Below are positions 1 to 9,300 of a stretch of DNA of 12,330 nt, piece by piece. The position numbers were made by a program, and so were the translations under genes. Position 1 is the stretch's first letter; every line of letters begins with the position of its first letter. A model generated the notes under the pieces. That model searched no databases and was not told the origin of the DNA. It saw nothing but the letters and a program-made list of their open reading frames with translations. The DNA comes from Mycoplasmataceae bacterium (GTDB taxonomy: Bacteria; Bacillota_I; Bacilli_A; Mycoplasmatales; Mycoplasmoidaceae). Location: contig JAITJR010000105.1 in assembly GCA_031278855.1 (NCBI GenBank), positions 1 through 12,330 of the forward strand, given 5' to 3'.

Positions 1-1185
1 CCAGAAAACCTATTCGGCTCTTTTAAGCTCAAAGCCACCGCCAACGACGGCTCTGGCAAAACTAAAACCATTACCATTTCCTACTACGGTGTCTCTTCCA
101 TTAATGAAAACAAATGCCGTTTTCTATACTCTGGCGGTCGCGTATCCGATGAGCAAGACCTCACCATCAATGACGGAACCCTAACCCTAACTCCATCCGA
201 CGGCGACAAAAAACTTTTAAAAGCGGTATATTTCGGCACCTCGAGCGGTGTCTCCTCCATCGGCAACGACTTCCTCCCCTACTGCCGCTCCATCTCCTCC
301 ATCGACCTCTCCCCTCTCACCAACCTCGCCAAAATCGGCAACTCCTTCCTCTACCAATGCTACGCCCTCACCACCATCACCCTTCCGTTTTCCCTTACCG
401 AAATCGGCAATAGCTTCCTCTACCAATGCTCCGCCCTCACTTCCATCGATCTCTCCTCTCTCACCAACCTCACCAAAATCGGCAACTATTTCCTCCAAAA
501 CTGTCCCGCCCTCACCACCATCACCTTTCCATCTTCCCTCACCGAAATCGGCACCTATTTCCTCCAATACTGCTACGCCCTTACCTCCCTCGACCTTTCT
601 TCTCTCACCAACCTCATCACTATCGACAACAGCTTCCTCCGAGACTGCTTCGCCCTCACCACCATCACCCTTCCATCTTCTCTCACTTCCATCGGCTCCT
701 ATTTCCTCCAAGACTGCACCGCCCTCACCTCCATTGACCTCTCCCCTCTCACTTCTCTCGCATCCATCGGCGGCTCCTTCCTCTACGACTGTACCGCCCT
801 CACCACCATCACTCTTCCATCTTCTCTCACCACCATCGGCAACTCCTTCCTCTACCAATGCTACGCCCTCACCACCATCACCCTTCCATCTTCCCTTACC
901 GAAATCGGCAATAGCTTCCTCTCCTACTGCTATGCCCTCACCTCCATCGACCTCTCCCCTCTCACCAACCTCGCCAAAATCGGCACCTATTTCCTCTCCA
1001 ACTGCAACTCCCTCACCTCCGTCACCGTCGGCGACAATGATTTTTCTCGAGAAACCATCTCTCTCGGCTCGAATCCAATGGATGTCGTCACCAACCTCAC
1101 CACCAATAAAATCTATGGCTCCAAAGCCGCACAATTCCGATCAACCATCGGCTCCGCCATATCAAACTGAAGTCTTGTTTCATAA
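1..1185 (+). CDS. BspA-like leucine-rich-repeat surface protein, 3' part
   Basis: Open in frame 1 from the window edge, so the N-terminus is missing. The first ~30 residues (FKLKATANDGSGKTKTITI) resemble the end of a bacterial Ig-like (Big_2) domain. Residues ~82-345 form eleven leucine-rich repeats of the LRR_5/BspA type, each with a core like IGNSFLYQC, alternating a 23-residue unit (ALTTITLPSSLTEIG) with a 25-residue unit (ALTSIDLSPLTNLAKIG). A short non-repeat tail follows, with no membrane segment. Such proteins are usually exported and bind host or neighbouring-cell surfaces; that role here is inference. Codon use is extreme for this window: TCC, CTC, ACC and ATC dominate. Positions 301-360 hold 28 C and 5 G. 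There is no Trp codon in the frame. The end is ambiguous: an in-frame TGA at 1168-1170 (Trp in this code, stop in the standard code), then TAA at 1183-1185. I chose TAA to match the rest of the window. Confidence 0.8.
247..1029 (+). repeat. Tandem leucine-rich-repeat array in the DNA
   Basis: Eleven degenerate units of 69 and 75 bases mostly alternate, giving a 144-base double unit. The alternation breaks once, with two consecutive 69-base units around 790-910, which suggests unit duplication. One stretch is duplicated almost exactly: 334-421 and 835-922, 501 bases apart, differ at about 2 of 88 positions by eye. All units are multiples of three, so recombination between them would keep the frame. 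Confidence 0.85.
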
Positions 1186-1273
1186 CCAGCAACTCTATAA
1201 ATATTTCTAATATGAAATAAATTTACTTGACTCTTTAAAATAAGTTAACTAATGGCCAACTAGATTCACTATA

Positions 1274-1305
1274 TGAACATGAACATTCTTAATCTTTAAT
1301 ATAAT
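1274..1305 (+). promoter_or_regulatory. Putative promoter of the tsf operon
   Basis: A perfect -10 box TATAAT lies at 1300-1305, about 30 bases before the tsf start, leaving room for a short leader with a Shine-Dalgarno site. No good -35 box is present at the usual spacing (TGAACA at 1274-1279 is the nearest weak match). A second candidate, TTGACT with 17 bases to TAATGG, lies just upstream near 1228-1256. The intergenic stretch 1186-1335 shows no convincing terminator for the preceding gene. Confidence 0.5.
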
Positions 1306-1323
1306 CAAGAAGATAAATAATTT

Positions 1324-1328
1324 AAGGA
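1324..1328 (+). promoter_or_regulatory. Ribosome binding site of tsf
   Basis: AAGGA ends 7 bases before ATG 1336, an optimal spacing. It fixes this ATG as the start rather than the in-frame ATG three codons later. Confidence 0.75.
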
Positions 1329-1335
1329 TGTAATT

Positions 1336-2217
1336 ATGGCAAATATGGATTTAATCAAAAAGCTGCGTAGTATGACTCAAGCTGGAGTGATGGATGCAAA
1401 AAAAGCATTGGAGGAAAATCATGATGATTTGGACAAAGCAGCTCAATGATTAAGAGAAAAAGGGATTGTTAAGGCGGCAAAAAAAGCAGCAGCAGTGGCA
1501 ACTGAAGGTGTAGTTAAAATAATGATAAATGGCGATAAAGCTTTATTGGTGGAAATTAATTCTCAGACTGACTTTGTCGCAATGAGCAACAGTTTCATTG
1601 AATTAACTAACGAAATCACACAAGCCGTTTTTCATGCTAATGTTAATACCCTTGCTGAAGCGTTAACAGTAAAAACAGTGAAAGGTGTTACAGTCGACGA
1701 AGCATGCACTGAATTAACTGCTCGCATTGGTGAAAAAACGGCATTACGTCGACTGGAAGTAGTTCACAAACAACCAAACGAAGTGTTTGCACACTATGTA
1801 CATAATAACAATAAAATCGGTGTTTTATTAGTAATGAATCCAGGCGCTAACGAAATAGCAGGACACGATGTAGCGATGCATGCGGCAGCGATGAACCCAA
1901 AGTTTTTAAGTCAACAAGAGGTTGATCAAGTTTGATTAGCCAATGAAACTAAAATTTTAAAAGAACAAACAATTGCCGAAGGTAAACCAGCTGATAAAGC
2001 GGAAATGATCGTCAAGGGTCGTGTGAAGAAAATGCTTGCGGAAGTGTGTTTGTTAGATCAACAATTTTTTAAAGACCCCACCAAATCTATTCAAGATTTC
2101 TTAAAAGCTCATAATTCGATCGCTACCAAATATTTTCGTTACGAAGTAGGCGAGGGTGTTGAGAAAAAAGTTAATGATTTCGCTGCTGAAGTAGCTGCTC
2201 AAATGCAATTAAACTAA
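1336..2217 (+). CDS. tsf: Translation elongation factor Ts
   Basis: EF-Ts is the cytoplasmic nucleotide-exchange factor that releases GDP from EF-Tu. The product is 293 residues, normal for the family. The N-terminal UBA-like helix bundle (residues 1-50: LIKKLRSMTQAGVMDAKKAL, then AAQWLREKG) is typical. The hallmark EF-Tu contact motif TDFVA is at residues 78-82, within VEINSQTDFVA, followed by the two-part dimerisation core. TGA codons at 1447 and 1933 encode Trp; the first is in the conserved WLREKG. ATG 1336 has a good AAGGA site. The stop TAA overlaps the pyrH start by one base. In Firmicutes tsf normally follows rpsB; here the gene upstream is a leucine-rich-repeat gene instead, so tsf begins its own transcription unit. 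Confidence 0.97.
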
Positions 2218-2933
2218 TGGCTAAAAAAAGAATTATTTTAAAGATTTCTGGTGCGGTTTTAAAAGAAAAACAAAGTAATCATATTTTATCTTCTGCTAAA
2301 CTACAAAATATCGCTACACAAATTAAAATTATTCATCGTAATTATGATGTGGCTATAGTTGTCGGTGGCGGTAATATTTGGCGTGGTGGTACCAGCGATT
2401 TAAAATTGTACCGTGAAGACCAAGCCCACTATATGGGCATGGTCGCTACGATCATTAATGCTGTCGCTTTAAAAGAAGCTTTACTTAAAATTGGTATAGC
2501 TACCGAAGTACATTCATTATTACCTTGTCCTAAAGTAGCAATTAATTATCGAAAAAGTATAGCCAATAAAACGTTAAGCCAACATAAAGTAGTTATTTTA
2601 GCCGGGGGAACAGGGAAACCATTTTTTAGTACCGATACGGGTGCTGCTAAAGAAGCGATTGAATTGCAAGCGAACTGCATATTAATGGGTAAAGACGGTG
2701 TGGACGGTGTTTATTCGGCTGATCCTAAAAAAAATCCAAAGGCAATTCGTTATACTAATTTAACCTTTCAAGCAGCAATCAACCAGCAATTGCAAGTAAT
2801 GGATTTAAGTGCTATGAAATTATGTCGGTCACATAACATTCCTATTTTAGTATTTAATATGGAAAGAGATAATGCAATTGTTGATGCCATGAATCGCAAA
2901 ATACCGATTACAATTGTAGATAACGAGAAGTAG
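2217..2933 (+). CDS. pyrH: UMP kinase
   Basis: Bacterial UMP kinase (amino-acid-kinase fold, hexameric, cytoplasmic) phosphorylates UMP to UDP with ATP. The length of 238 residues is usual. Visible motifs are LKISG with Lys9, the glycine-rich GGGNIWRGG (residues 50-58, Arg56 in the UMP site), MGMVATIINAVAL, GTGKPFFSTDTGAA, and MGKDGVDGVYSADP (residues 157-170). Two substitutions stand out: His71 replaces the conserved Asp (Asp77 in E. coli) that helps bind UMP, and Lys replaces Asn in the usual GTGNPFF. It contains no TGA; its Trp is TGG. The ATG shares one base with the tsf stop (TAATG), and no Shine-Dalgarno is visible, so translational coupling to tsf is likely. Stop is TAG. Confidence 0.95.
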   Translation: MAKKRIILKISGAVLKEKQSNHILSSAKLQNIATQIKIIHRNYDVAIVVGGGNIWRGGTSDLKLYREDQAHYMGMVATIINAVALKEALLKIGIATEVHSLLPCPKVAINYRKSIANKTLSQHKVVILAGGTGKPFFSTDTGAAKEAIELQANCILMGKDGVDGVYSADPKKNPKAIRYTNLTFQAAINQQLQVMDLSAMKLCRSHNIPILVFNMERDNAIVDAMNRKIPITIVDNEK

Positions 2934-2936
2934 GAG
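2932..2936 (+). promoter_or_regulatory. Ribosome binding site of frr
   Basis: AGGAG overlaps the pyrH stop codon and ends 5 bases before ATG 2942. It fixes the frr start at 2942 rather than the internal ATG at 3089, which appears only if TGA is read as stop. Confidence 0.75.
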
Positions 2937-2941
2937 TGTTT

Positions 2942-3499
2942 ATGCTAGAATGAAAAGATTTGCAAGAAGAATTTGAATTGGAAACTGATGATGTAATTAA
3001 TTGACTCGGTGATGAATACTCTCGTATTCGTAGTGGTCGGGTTAGTTTAAATATCCTAGATATTGTTAAAGTAGAGGCTTATGGAGAAATGATGAGTCTT
3101 AATCAAATTGCTAATTTGCAAATAGTTGATGCTCGTCAAATTTTAATTAAACCGTACGATCGGGGTCAAATCCATGATATTGCTAAAGCGATCACAGCCA
3201 GTCAGTTAAATGTTAATCCCCAAGTAAATGCTGACAATATTCGTTTGATTTTTCCAGCTCAAACCGAAGAAAATCGTCGTCAAAATACTAAGAAAGCTAA
3301 AGAAATTTTGGAAGTAGCTAAAACTAAATTACGAAATGTACGTAAAAATATTCAAGACCATTACAAAAAGTTAAAGGACACAATCAGCGAAGACATCATT
3401 CGTTACTTTGAAGAGGAACTAAATAAAATCACTAAAACCTATAACACCAAATTGGAAGATATTTATCTTAAAAAAGAACAGGAATTGATGCATATCTAA
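2942..3499 (+). CDS. frr: Ribosome recycling factor
   Basis: RRF works with EF-G to split post-termination ribosomes. The product is 185 residues, the family norm, and starts MLEW. TGA codons at 2951 and 3002 encode Trp, so under the standard code the first third would be lost. Motifs include YSRIRSGRVSLNILD (canonical RTGRASPxLLD), the domain II stretch VEAYGEMMSLNQIANLQI, LIKPYDRG, and the charged helix FPAQTEENRRQNTKKAKE matching the family's LTEERRKELVKxAK. The C-terminal part is a long coiled-coil-like helix region rich in Lys and Glu. It lies 8 bases after pyrH and 2 bases before uppS, within the same operon. tsf, pyrH and frr in this order is a classic bacterial cluster. Confidence 0.96.
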
Positions 3500-3501
3500 T
3501 A

Positions 3502-4173
3502 ATGATAAGTAACATTCCCCAACATGTGGCTATCATTATGGATGGCAACGGTCGTTGAGCCAACGAATTAAAGCGCCCGCGTTCTTTTGGACACAAAAAA
3601 GGGGCATTAGTAATTGATGATATTCTTAAGACTACAATTCAAAAGCAAATTAAGGTTTTATCATTGTTCGCTTTTAGCATCGAAAATTGAAATCGACCAG
3701 CTAAAGAAATTGATATGATTATACGTTTAGCTGTCAATAAATTATCAAAAAAGACGCTTACTTTTTTTAACGAACAACAAATTCAATTTCGGTGAACAGG
3801 TTTTAAGGAACGATTACCACAGCAATTAGTTAATCGATTATTGTCTGCCCAAACCACTACCCAACAAAATTCAGGTATGATTTTAAACATTTGTCTAAAC
3901 TATGGTGGTCAACAAGATATTCTTCAAGCTGCCCAAAAAATTAATACCAGCAAACAAAAATTTGCTGATTTATTGTTAACGAAAGATTTACCGCCAGTTG
4001 ATTTATTGATTCGCACTGGCAATGAAAAACGTATTAGTAATTTTATGTTGTGACAATCATCATACGCAGAAATTATTTTTGAGCCAACGCTTTGACCAGC
4101 ATATAATTCGCAAATCTTCACAAAAAATTTATTAGAATTTTCTAAAAGGCAAAGGAGATTCGGTAGAATTTAA
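3502..4173 (+). CDS. uppS: Undecaprenyl diphosphate synthase (cis-prenyltransferase)
   Basis: UppS condenses isopentenyl diphosphate onto farnesyl diphosphate to make the C55 lipid carrier. All family signatures are visible: HVAIIMDGNGRWA with catalytic Asp14, SFGHKKGA, FSIENWNRP (residues 58-66), LNYGGQQDI, and DLLIRTGNEKRISNF (Arg171, Glu175, Arg177, Ser179), followed by LWQ, AEIIFEPTLWP. The usual Gly in RTGGE is Asn174. At 223 residues it is about 30 shorter than E. coli UppS, partly from a shorter segment between LNYGG and RTG. Five TGA codons encode Trp, including the invariant one in GRWA. The ATG sits 2 bases after the frr stop with only a weak GGA upstream. A cis-prenyltransferase in a wall-less cell implies a role other than peptidoglycan, or a shorter product; the chain length cannot be read from sequence. 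Confidence 0.94.
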
Positions 4174-5282
4174 TGATTGTTAATAAATTAGATCAACAAA
4201 TGAAAGATTCGATGAACAAAAGAGTTCGTACAGGTCTTTTGATGCTTGTTTACGGACTCATTATTTTATTTTGTTTAACTTTATCTGATAAGTCGTCTAA
4301 TGGTTGGGCTGGATATTTGCAACTGGATGCATGGGTTTCGTTTATTTTTGCCGTTGTGAGTGTGTTAGGCATCGCTTGAATTACGGTGTTTATTGCAAAA
4401 GAATTACATTATTGTTTTGTTGGCACTAACAATAAAAATCAAATTATATTTTTAGCTATCATCATGTTATTGATTCAATTAGTGCCAACTTTTATATGGT
4501 TATACCCCAATTATTTTTCAGTACACCATAAGTTAATTTGATTTTTAGCTTTTATATTAAGTATTGTGATTCTACCTTTAATTGCCGTTCCGTTTTTATA
4601 TCACATGGTGAAATGTGGTAAAAAAACAACCAAATTTAATAAAGTAATGCTCCCGTTATGTGTGATTGGCATAACACTAACATTTGCTGGCATTTATTAC
4701 TTGGGTATCGTTCGTTATTGAACGACTATTTTGATTTTAATAACGGCGGTAGTTGCTTGTGATATTACGGCATATTTTGCTGGAGTATTATTTGGTAAAC
4801 ATAAAATGGCACCTGTAATATCTCCTAAAAAAAGTTGGGAGGGAGCAATCATTGGTTCGATCACAGCCGCGAGCATCGTTATTCTGTTTGTTTTTTTATT
4901 TTCGTTAATACCCTATAAAGAAATTCAACATGTTGCTACTGGTAGTATGAATGTACCATACAATTTTTTTGGAGTACAATTTCAAAATCACTTCGATAAT
5001 ACTTATCTGCAAAAAGCTTGGTGATTAATTATTAGTATTATTGCTATTTCGTTAACTTTTTTTTCCATTTTAGGTGATTTGTTATTTAGTTGATTTAAAC
5101 GTAAGAATCATATTAAAGATTTTGGTAGTTCATTACCAGGACACGGTGGTTATTTAGATCGAATTGATTCATTCGTTGTCGTGATTGCGGTGTTTACGAT
5201 TATTACTTTCGTTATATCTATCGGTACGACAATATATAACCATGATAATTTCCATTTAATTTTTCCTAATTGGTACAAGTAA
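4173..5282 (+). CDS. cdsA: Phosphatidate cytidylyltransferase (CDP-diacylglycerol synthase)
   Basis: This integral membrane enzyme makes CDP-diacylglycerol from phosphatidic acid and CTP, the branch point of phospholipid synthesis. The product is 369 residues, longer than the ~280 usual for CdsA, with several hydrophobic membrane segments. The C-terminal family signature is complete: SWFKR (306-310), [12 protein letters not shown] (315-326) and YLDRID (327-332). [13 protein letters not shown] and [16 protein letters not shown] upstream also match. The extra length appears to be the N-terminal extension and the loop near residues 245-285. Five TGA codons encode Trp, one being Trp307 in the signature. 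The ATG overlaps the uppS stop by one base (TAATG). An AAGGAGA at 4152-4158 lies 14 bases upstream, longer than ideal, so coupling probably helps initiation. Confidence 0.93.
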
Positions 5283-6364
5283 TGAGAGTATTAATTTTAG
5301 GAGCAACGGGTAATATTGGTCAACAAGCAATTACGGTAATCAAAAAACTTAACTATGAATTAGTGGGAATTAGCTTTAACCATAACCACGAATTAGCAAC
5401 TCAAATTAAAGTGCCATATAAATATTCGCCTAGCGATTCGATTCATTCTAATGTAAGGAATTTTAATGAGTTAATCAAAAAATCTAACCCTGATATCGTT
5501 GTTAACGCAATTGTCGGTTTTGCTGGATTAAATGGTACTATTGCTGCCATTAAACAGCAAAGAACTTTGTGTCTTGCGAATAAAGAATCCCTAGTAGTGG
5601 CTGGACAATTCATCATGAAACTTGCCAAACAAAATTGTGTCAAAATTTATCCAATTGATAGCGAGCACGCATCGTTGTATCAAATTATTCATCAGACTAG
5701 GAATGAAAAATTTCAAAAATTGTACATTACTGCAAGTGGTGGCCCTTTTTATAAATTACCACCAAGCGAATGAAAAAATGTGACAGTTAAACAAGCGATA
5801 AATCATCCTACTTGGAAAATGGGTGGTAAAATTTCGATTGATTCGGCTACTTTAGTAAATAAATGCTTTGAAATTGTTGAAGCTTATTGGTATTTTCATA
5901 CAAAAAAAATTGAGGCTTTATATCATCCGCAATCATTAGTCCATGCCATGGTTAAATATCGCCATCAAAAATTAATATTCGTTAGTAAACCTGATATGAA
6001 ATTACCTATTTATCAAGCTTTAACTGCATTTCAACATCAATCCCAAAATATAGTGCCTTGCAATCAAAAATATGAAATGAAAAAAATTGATCAAAAAAAA
6101 TGAATACCAATTCAATGAGCTAGTCAAATATTAAAGAATCCATGTTCATCTTTACCAGTTATCATTAATGCCGCTAACGAATACGCCGTTTACTTATTTA
6201 TGAAAAACCTAATTAAATTTGACCAAATCATTCCGCTGATTACTCAATGTATTAAGCATTTTAAAATTATTGACGTTTCTTCGTTGCAGCAACTATTTGG
6301 TATTCATAAAAAAGTGAATTCATATTTATCAAGTTTACAATTTAGACAAAGTAATATCAAATAA
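5282..6364 (+). CDS. dxr: 1-deoxy-D-xylulose 5-phosphate reductoisomerase
   Basis: DXR (IspC) converts DXP to 2-C-methyl-D-erythritol 4-phosphate with NADPH, the committed step of the MEP isoprenoid pathway. The product is 360 residues against 398 in E. coli. Motifs are: nucleotide-binding GATGNIG (7-13); LANKESLVVAG; metal ligands in PIDSEHA (Asp126, Glu128); TASGGPF; the flexible loop NHPTW (174-178, with His and Trp); KISIDSATLVNKCFE (Ser188, Asn193, Lys194, Glu197); HPQSLVHAMV; and INAANEYAV. All catalytic residues are present, so the enzyme looks active. Three TGA codons encode Trp. ATG 5282 overlaps the cdsA stop by one base; an in-frame TTG at 5270 would add four residues but the ATG puts GATGNIG at the normal distance. 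It is the last gene of the operon and supplies precursor for the neighbouring uppS product. Confidence 0.95.
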
Positions 6365-6374
6365 AGATGTTTTT

Positions 6375-6380
6375 TATAAT
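6375..6380 (+). promoter_or_regulatory. Putative -10 box of polC
   Basis: TATAAT lies 12 bases before the polC ATG. If used, transcription would begin within a few bases of the start codon, giving an almost leaderless mRNA. No clear -35 box is seen, and no Shine-Dalgarno site precedes the ATG. Read-through from dxr is also possible, as only 28 bases separate the genes. Confidence 0.4.
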
Positions 6381-6392
6381 ACGATAAATGTT

Positions 6393-9300
6393 ATGGATAA
6401 ATTTAAATTCTTTTTTAATGTTAGTGGATTGCTTAACGAATCCCAATTCGATGAATTTTCAAAATATGCTACTTTTACAATGGGATTAGCGACAGGCAAA
6501 ATTGGTGCTCCAGCTCAAACTACATTAAGTATCAATTTAAAATCTATTCCACCCATTGAATTATTTGCTCAATTGTATGACAACATTCAAACGGCTAAAA
6601 ATAAAATAAAGATAGTATTTATTGGCGATTCACTTGCAGTGGATGCCGTACAGTTGAGTGCTTATATTCAATATTTTTTTAAGCTAAACAATATTCATAA
6701 TATTTTGTTAATTAATTTAATTAAGCGACAAAATATTTCCATTGCTGATTCTGGATTAGTGATGATTACTTATGATAGTAAGTCAGAGCTATTTGAATTT
6801 CAATTGATCGAAAAATCCTTATTAAGTTTTTTACATTCGATCAATTTATTTGTCACTGACTTTGACTATCAAATTAATCATGATCGCCAGCAACTAGACG
6901 CTCATCAAAAAGCTAAACACGAACAAATACTAGCGTCTTTGTCTCCAGTAAAATCTGATGAATTACAACTTAAAAAAATAGCGACATACAATCTTAATGT
7001 TTTTAATAAATATCGTGAGCCGTTAACGAAAATATCAGATGTTGTTTATTCTGGTGAGAATCAATACGTTAGTGTAAGTGGTGAAATTTTTAAAATTACC
7101 ATGGATACTTTAAAAAACGGTGCTCAAAAATTTGTTTTTTATATTAGTGATCATGAAGATTCGATTTTTATTACCGCATTTGCTGGCGTCAAAAAAGCTT
7201 TTAATTCATACGGAGCGGATGTCAACTTACCTTACTATTATCTTAATTCTTTTAAAAACGGTGATTGAATTAAAGCTCATATTCGAATTGATGTAAATCG
7301 CTACACCAATAATGAAATACAAGGATTAGCTAATTGTATTGTCCGAACTAAAAAACCAAAGCAATTTATAAGAGAAGACACGGAAACTACCCCACGAATT
7401 GAGTTGTTGGCACATACCAATATGTCAACATTAGATGGTTTAATTCACCCTGAAAAATTGGTACAATGTTCCAAAATATATAATTGGGCAGCAATTGGTA
7501 TTGCCGATCGTTTCAATGTTCATGCTTATCCGACCATCATGAATGCTGGGGCTAAATTTAATCAAAAAATTATCTATGGTTTAGAATGCAATGCCATTAA
7601 TCGTCAGATTGAGATTGTTACCAATTCTAAAAGTCAAGATTTAAATAACAACGAATATGTTATTTTTGACATTGAAACCACTGGATTAAATAACGAATAC
7701 GATGAAATAACCGAATTTGGGGCTATTAAAATCAAGCGAGGTGTAATTGTGGATGAAGTGGACTGATTTGCTAGTATTGTTAAACCTTTATCTCCTAAAT
7801 TACAAGTGAAAACTCACATTAAAAACGAAATGTTGGTTGGTCAACCTCACATTAAAGAGATATTACAAAAAATTATTGATTTCGTTGGGGATGCCACTTT
7901 AATTGCTCACAATGCAAATAGTTTTGACATTCGTTTTATTAATAAAAAGTTACTGCAAAATCATTTACCAATTTTGAAGAATACTGTAATTGATACATTG
8001 TTATTATCGTATGCACTCAATACACATTTAGTTCGACATAATTTAGGAGTCATTGCCCATGATTTAAAACTAAATTACGATGAATCAGCTGCCCATCGAG
8101 CTAACTTTGATGCCCGTATTTTATATGAAGTTTGATTAAGCATGTTCCATCAGTTACAAAAAATGGGCATCAAGAATATGGATGACATAAATGTTAAATT
8201 ACAAAATAATAAATTACACCATCATCAATTTGGATATTTTATTGAAGTTTATGCCCGTAATCAAAACGGAATCAAAGATATATATCGATTGGTGTCAAAT
8301 TCGCATACGAAAAATTTACACCGTCGTCCAAGAGTATACACGGATGAACTTAAGCACAATCGTCGTAACTTGATTATTGCCAATCATCCTACGGAAGGGG
8401 ATGTTTGAGATATTGCTCTAAATGGTAGTGATGAACAGTTGATTGCGGCCATGATGTTCTATGATTATATTTTTGTTGCCCCAATTCCAAATTTGGCTCA
8501 CTTAATTAATCGTGAGGATATTACTGAGCAAAATATTAAAAAAACGCTTAATAAGATTATTGAAACTGCCAATAGCATTAACAAGAAAGTAATTGCAGTT
8601 AGTGATGCTTATTATTTGCACCCGAATGAAAAAATTGCTCACGATGTCTACATCCATACCAAACAAGGCGGTGGTGCTGCCCATCGTTTGTATCGGTATG
8701 GCGACAATAATACGGTATTACCAGATATGCATTTACGGACAACTAAAGAAATGTTAGCTGAATTTAACTTTTTAAAAGATGCCCAGAAAGCTAAGGAAAT
8801 AGTAATTGATAATACGTATTTGTTCGCAAATCAAATTGATAATAACATCAAACCGATTAAAATAGGTTCTTATCGACCGAAATTAGGGGATGTGTCAACT
8901 AAATTAAAAACGTTGATTCATGAACGAGCTCATAAAATGTATGGCGAGCACATTCCGAAATTAATTGCTGAACGTATTGATCATGAATTGAAAATGATTA
9001 TTGATAATGACTATGCCATCATTTATTGAAGTTGTCATTTGTTGGTTAAGCAGGCTAATGATGATGGCTATATTGTCGGTTCTAGAGGTTCGGTTGGTTC
9101 TTCCATTGTTGCTTATTTATCTGGAATTTCTGAAGTCAATCCGCTCAAACCGCATTATTATTGTAGTAATTGCAAAAGTGTTGATTTTAATATTTCAAAT
9201 CATGCCGATGGTTTTGATTTACCACCAAAGAAATGCTCGATTTGTGGCGCGATGATGAAGGGTGACGGCCATAATATTCCCTTTGAAACTTTTTTAGGTT

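Noticed and set aside
247..1029. Repeat array as a CRISPR or minisatellite locus
   Set aside because: There are no unique spacers of constant length, and the repeats translate into leucine-rich-repeat units.
217..1134. Long Gly/Glu-rich open frame on the minus strand
   Set aside because: It is the antisense shadow of the same repeats, low-complexity and with no recognisable domain.
248..1210. Long Ser/Pro/Thr-rich open frame on the plus strand
   Set aside because: It is frame 2 of the repeat array. Repeat units are multiples of three and C-rich, so stops are absent in several frames; only frame 1 gives a recognised leucine-rich-repeat pattern.
1178..1217. TTTCATA and TATGAAA inverted repeat as terminator of the repeat gene
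   Set aside because: Only a 7-bp AT-rich stem with a long loop and no T run.
5270..5281. TTG start for dxr, four codons upstream
   Set aside because: ATG 5282 is a better start codon, forms the same TAATG junction as other genes in the operon, and gives the standard N-terminus ahead of GATGNIG.
9001..9255. Hydrophobic open frame inside polC
   Set aside because: It is an out-of-frame shadow of the PolC polymerase core.
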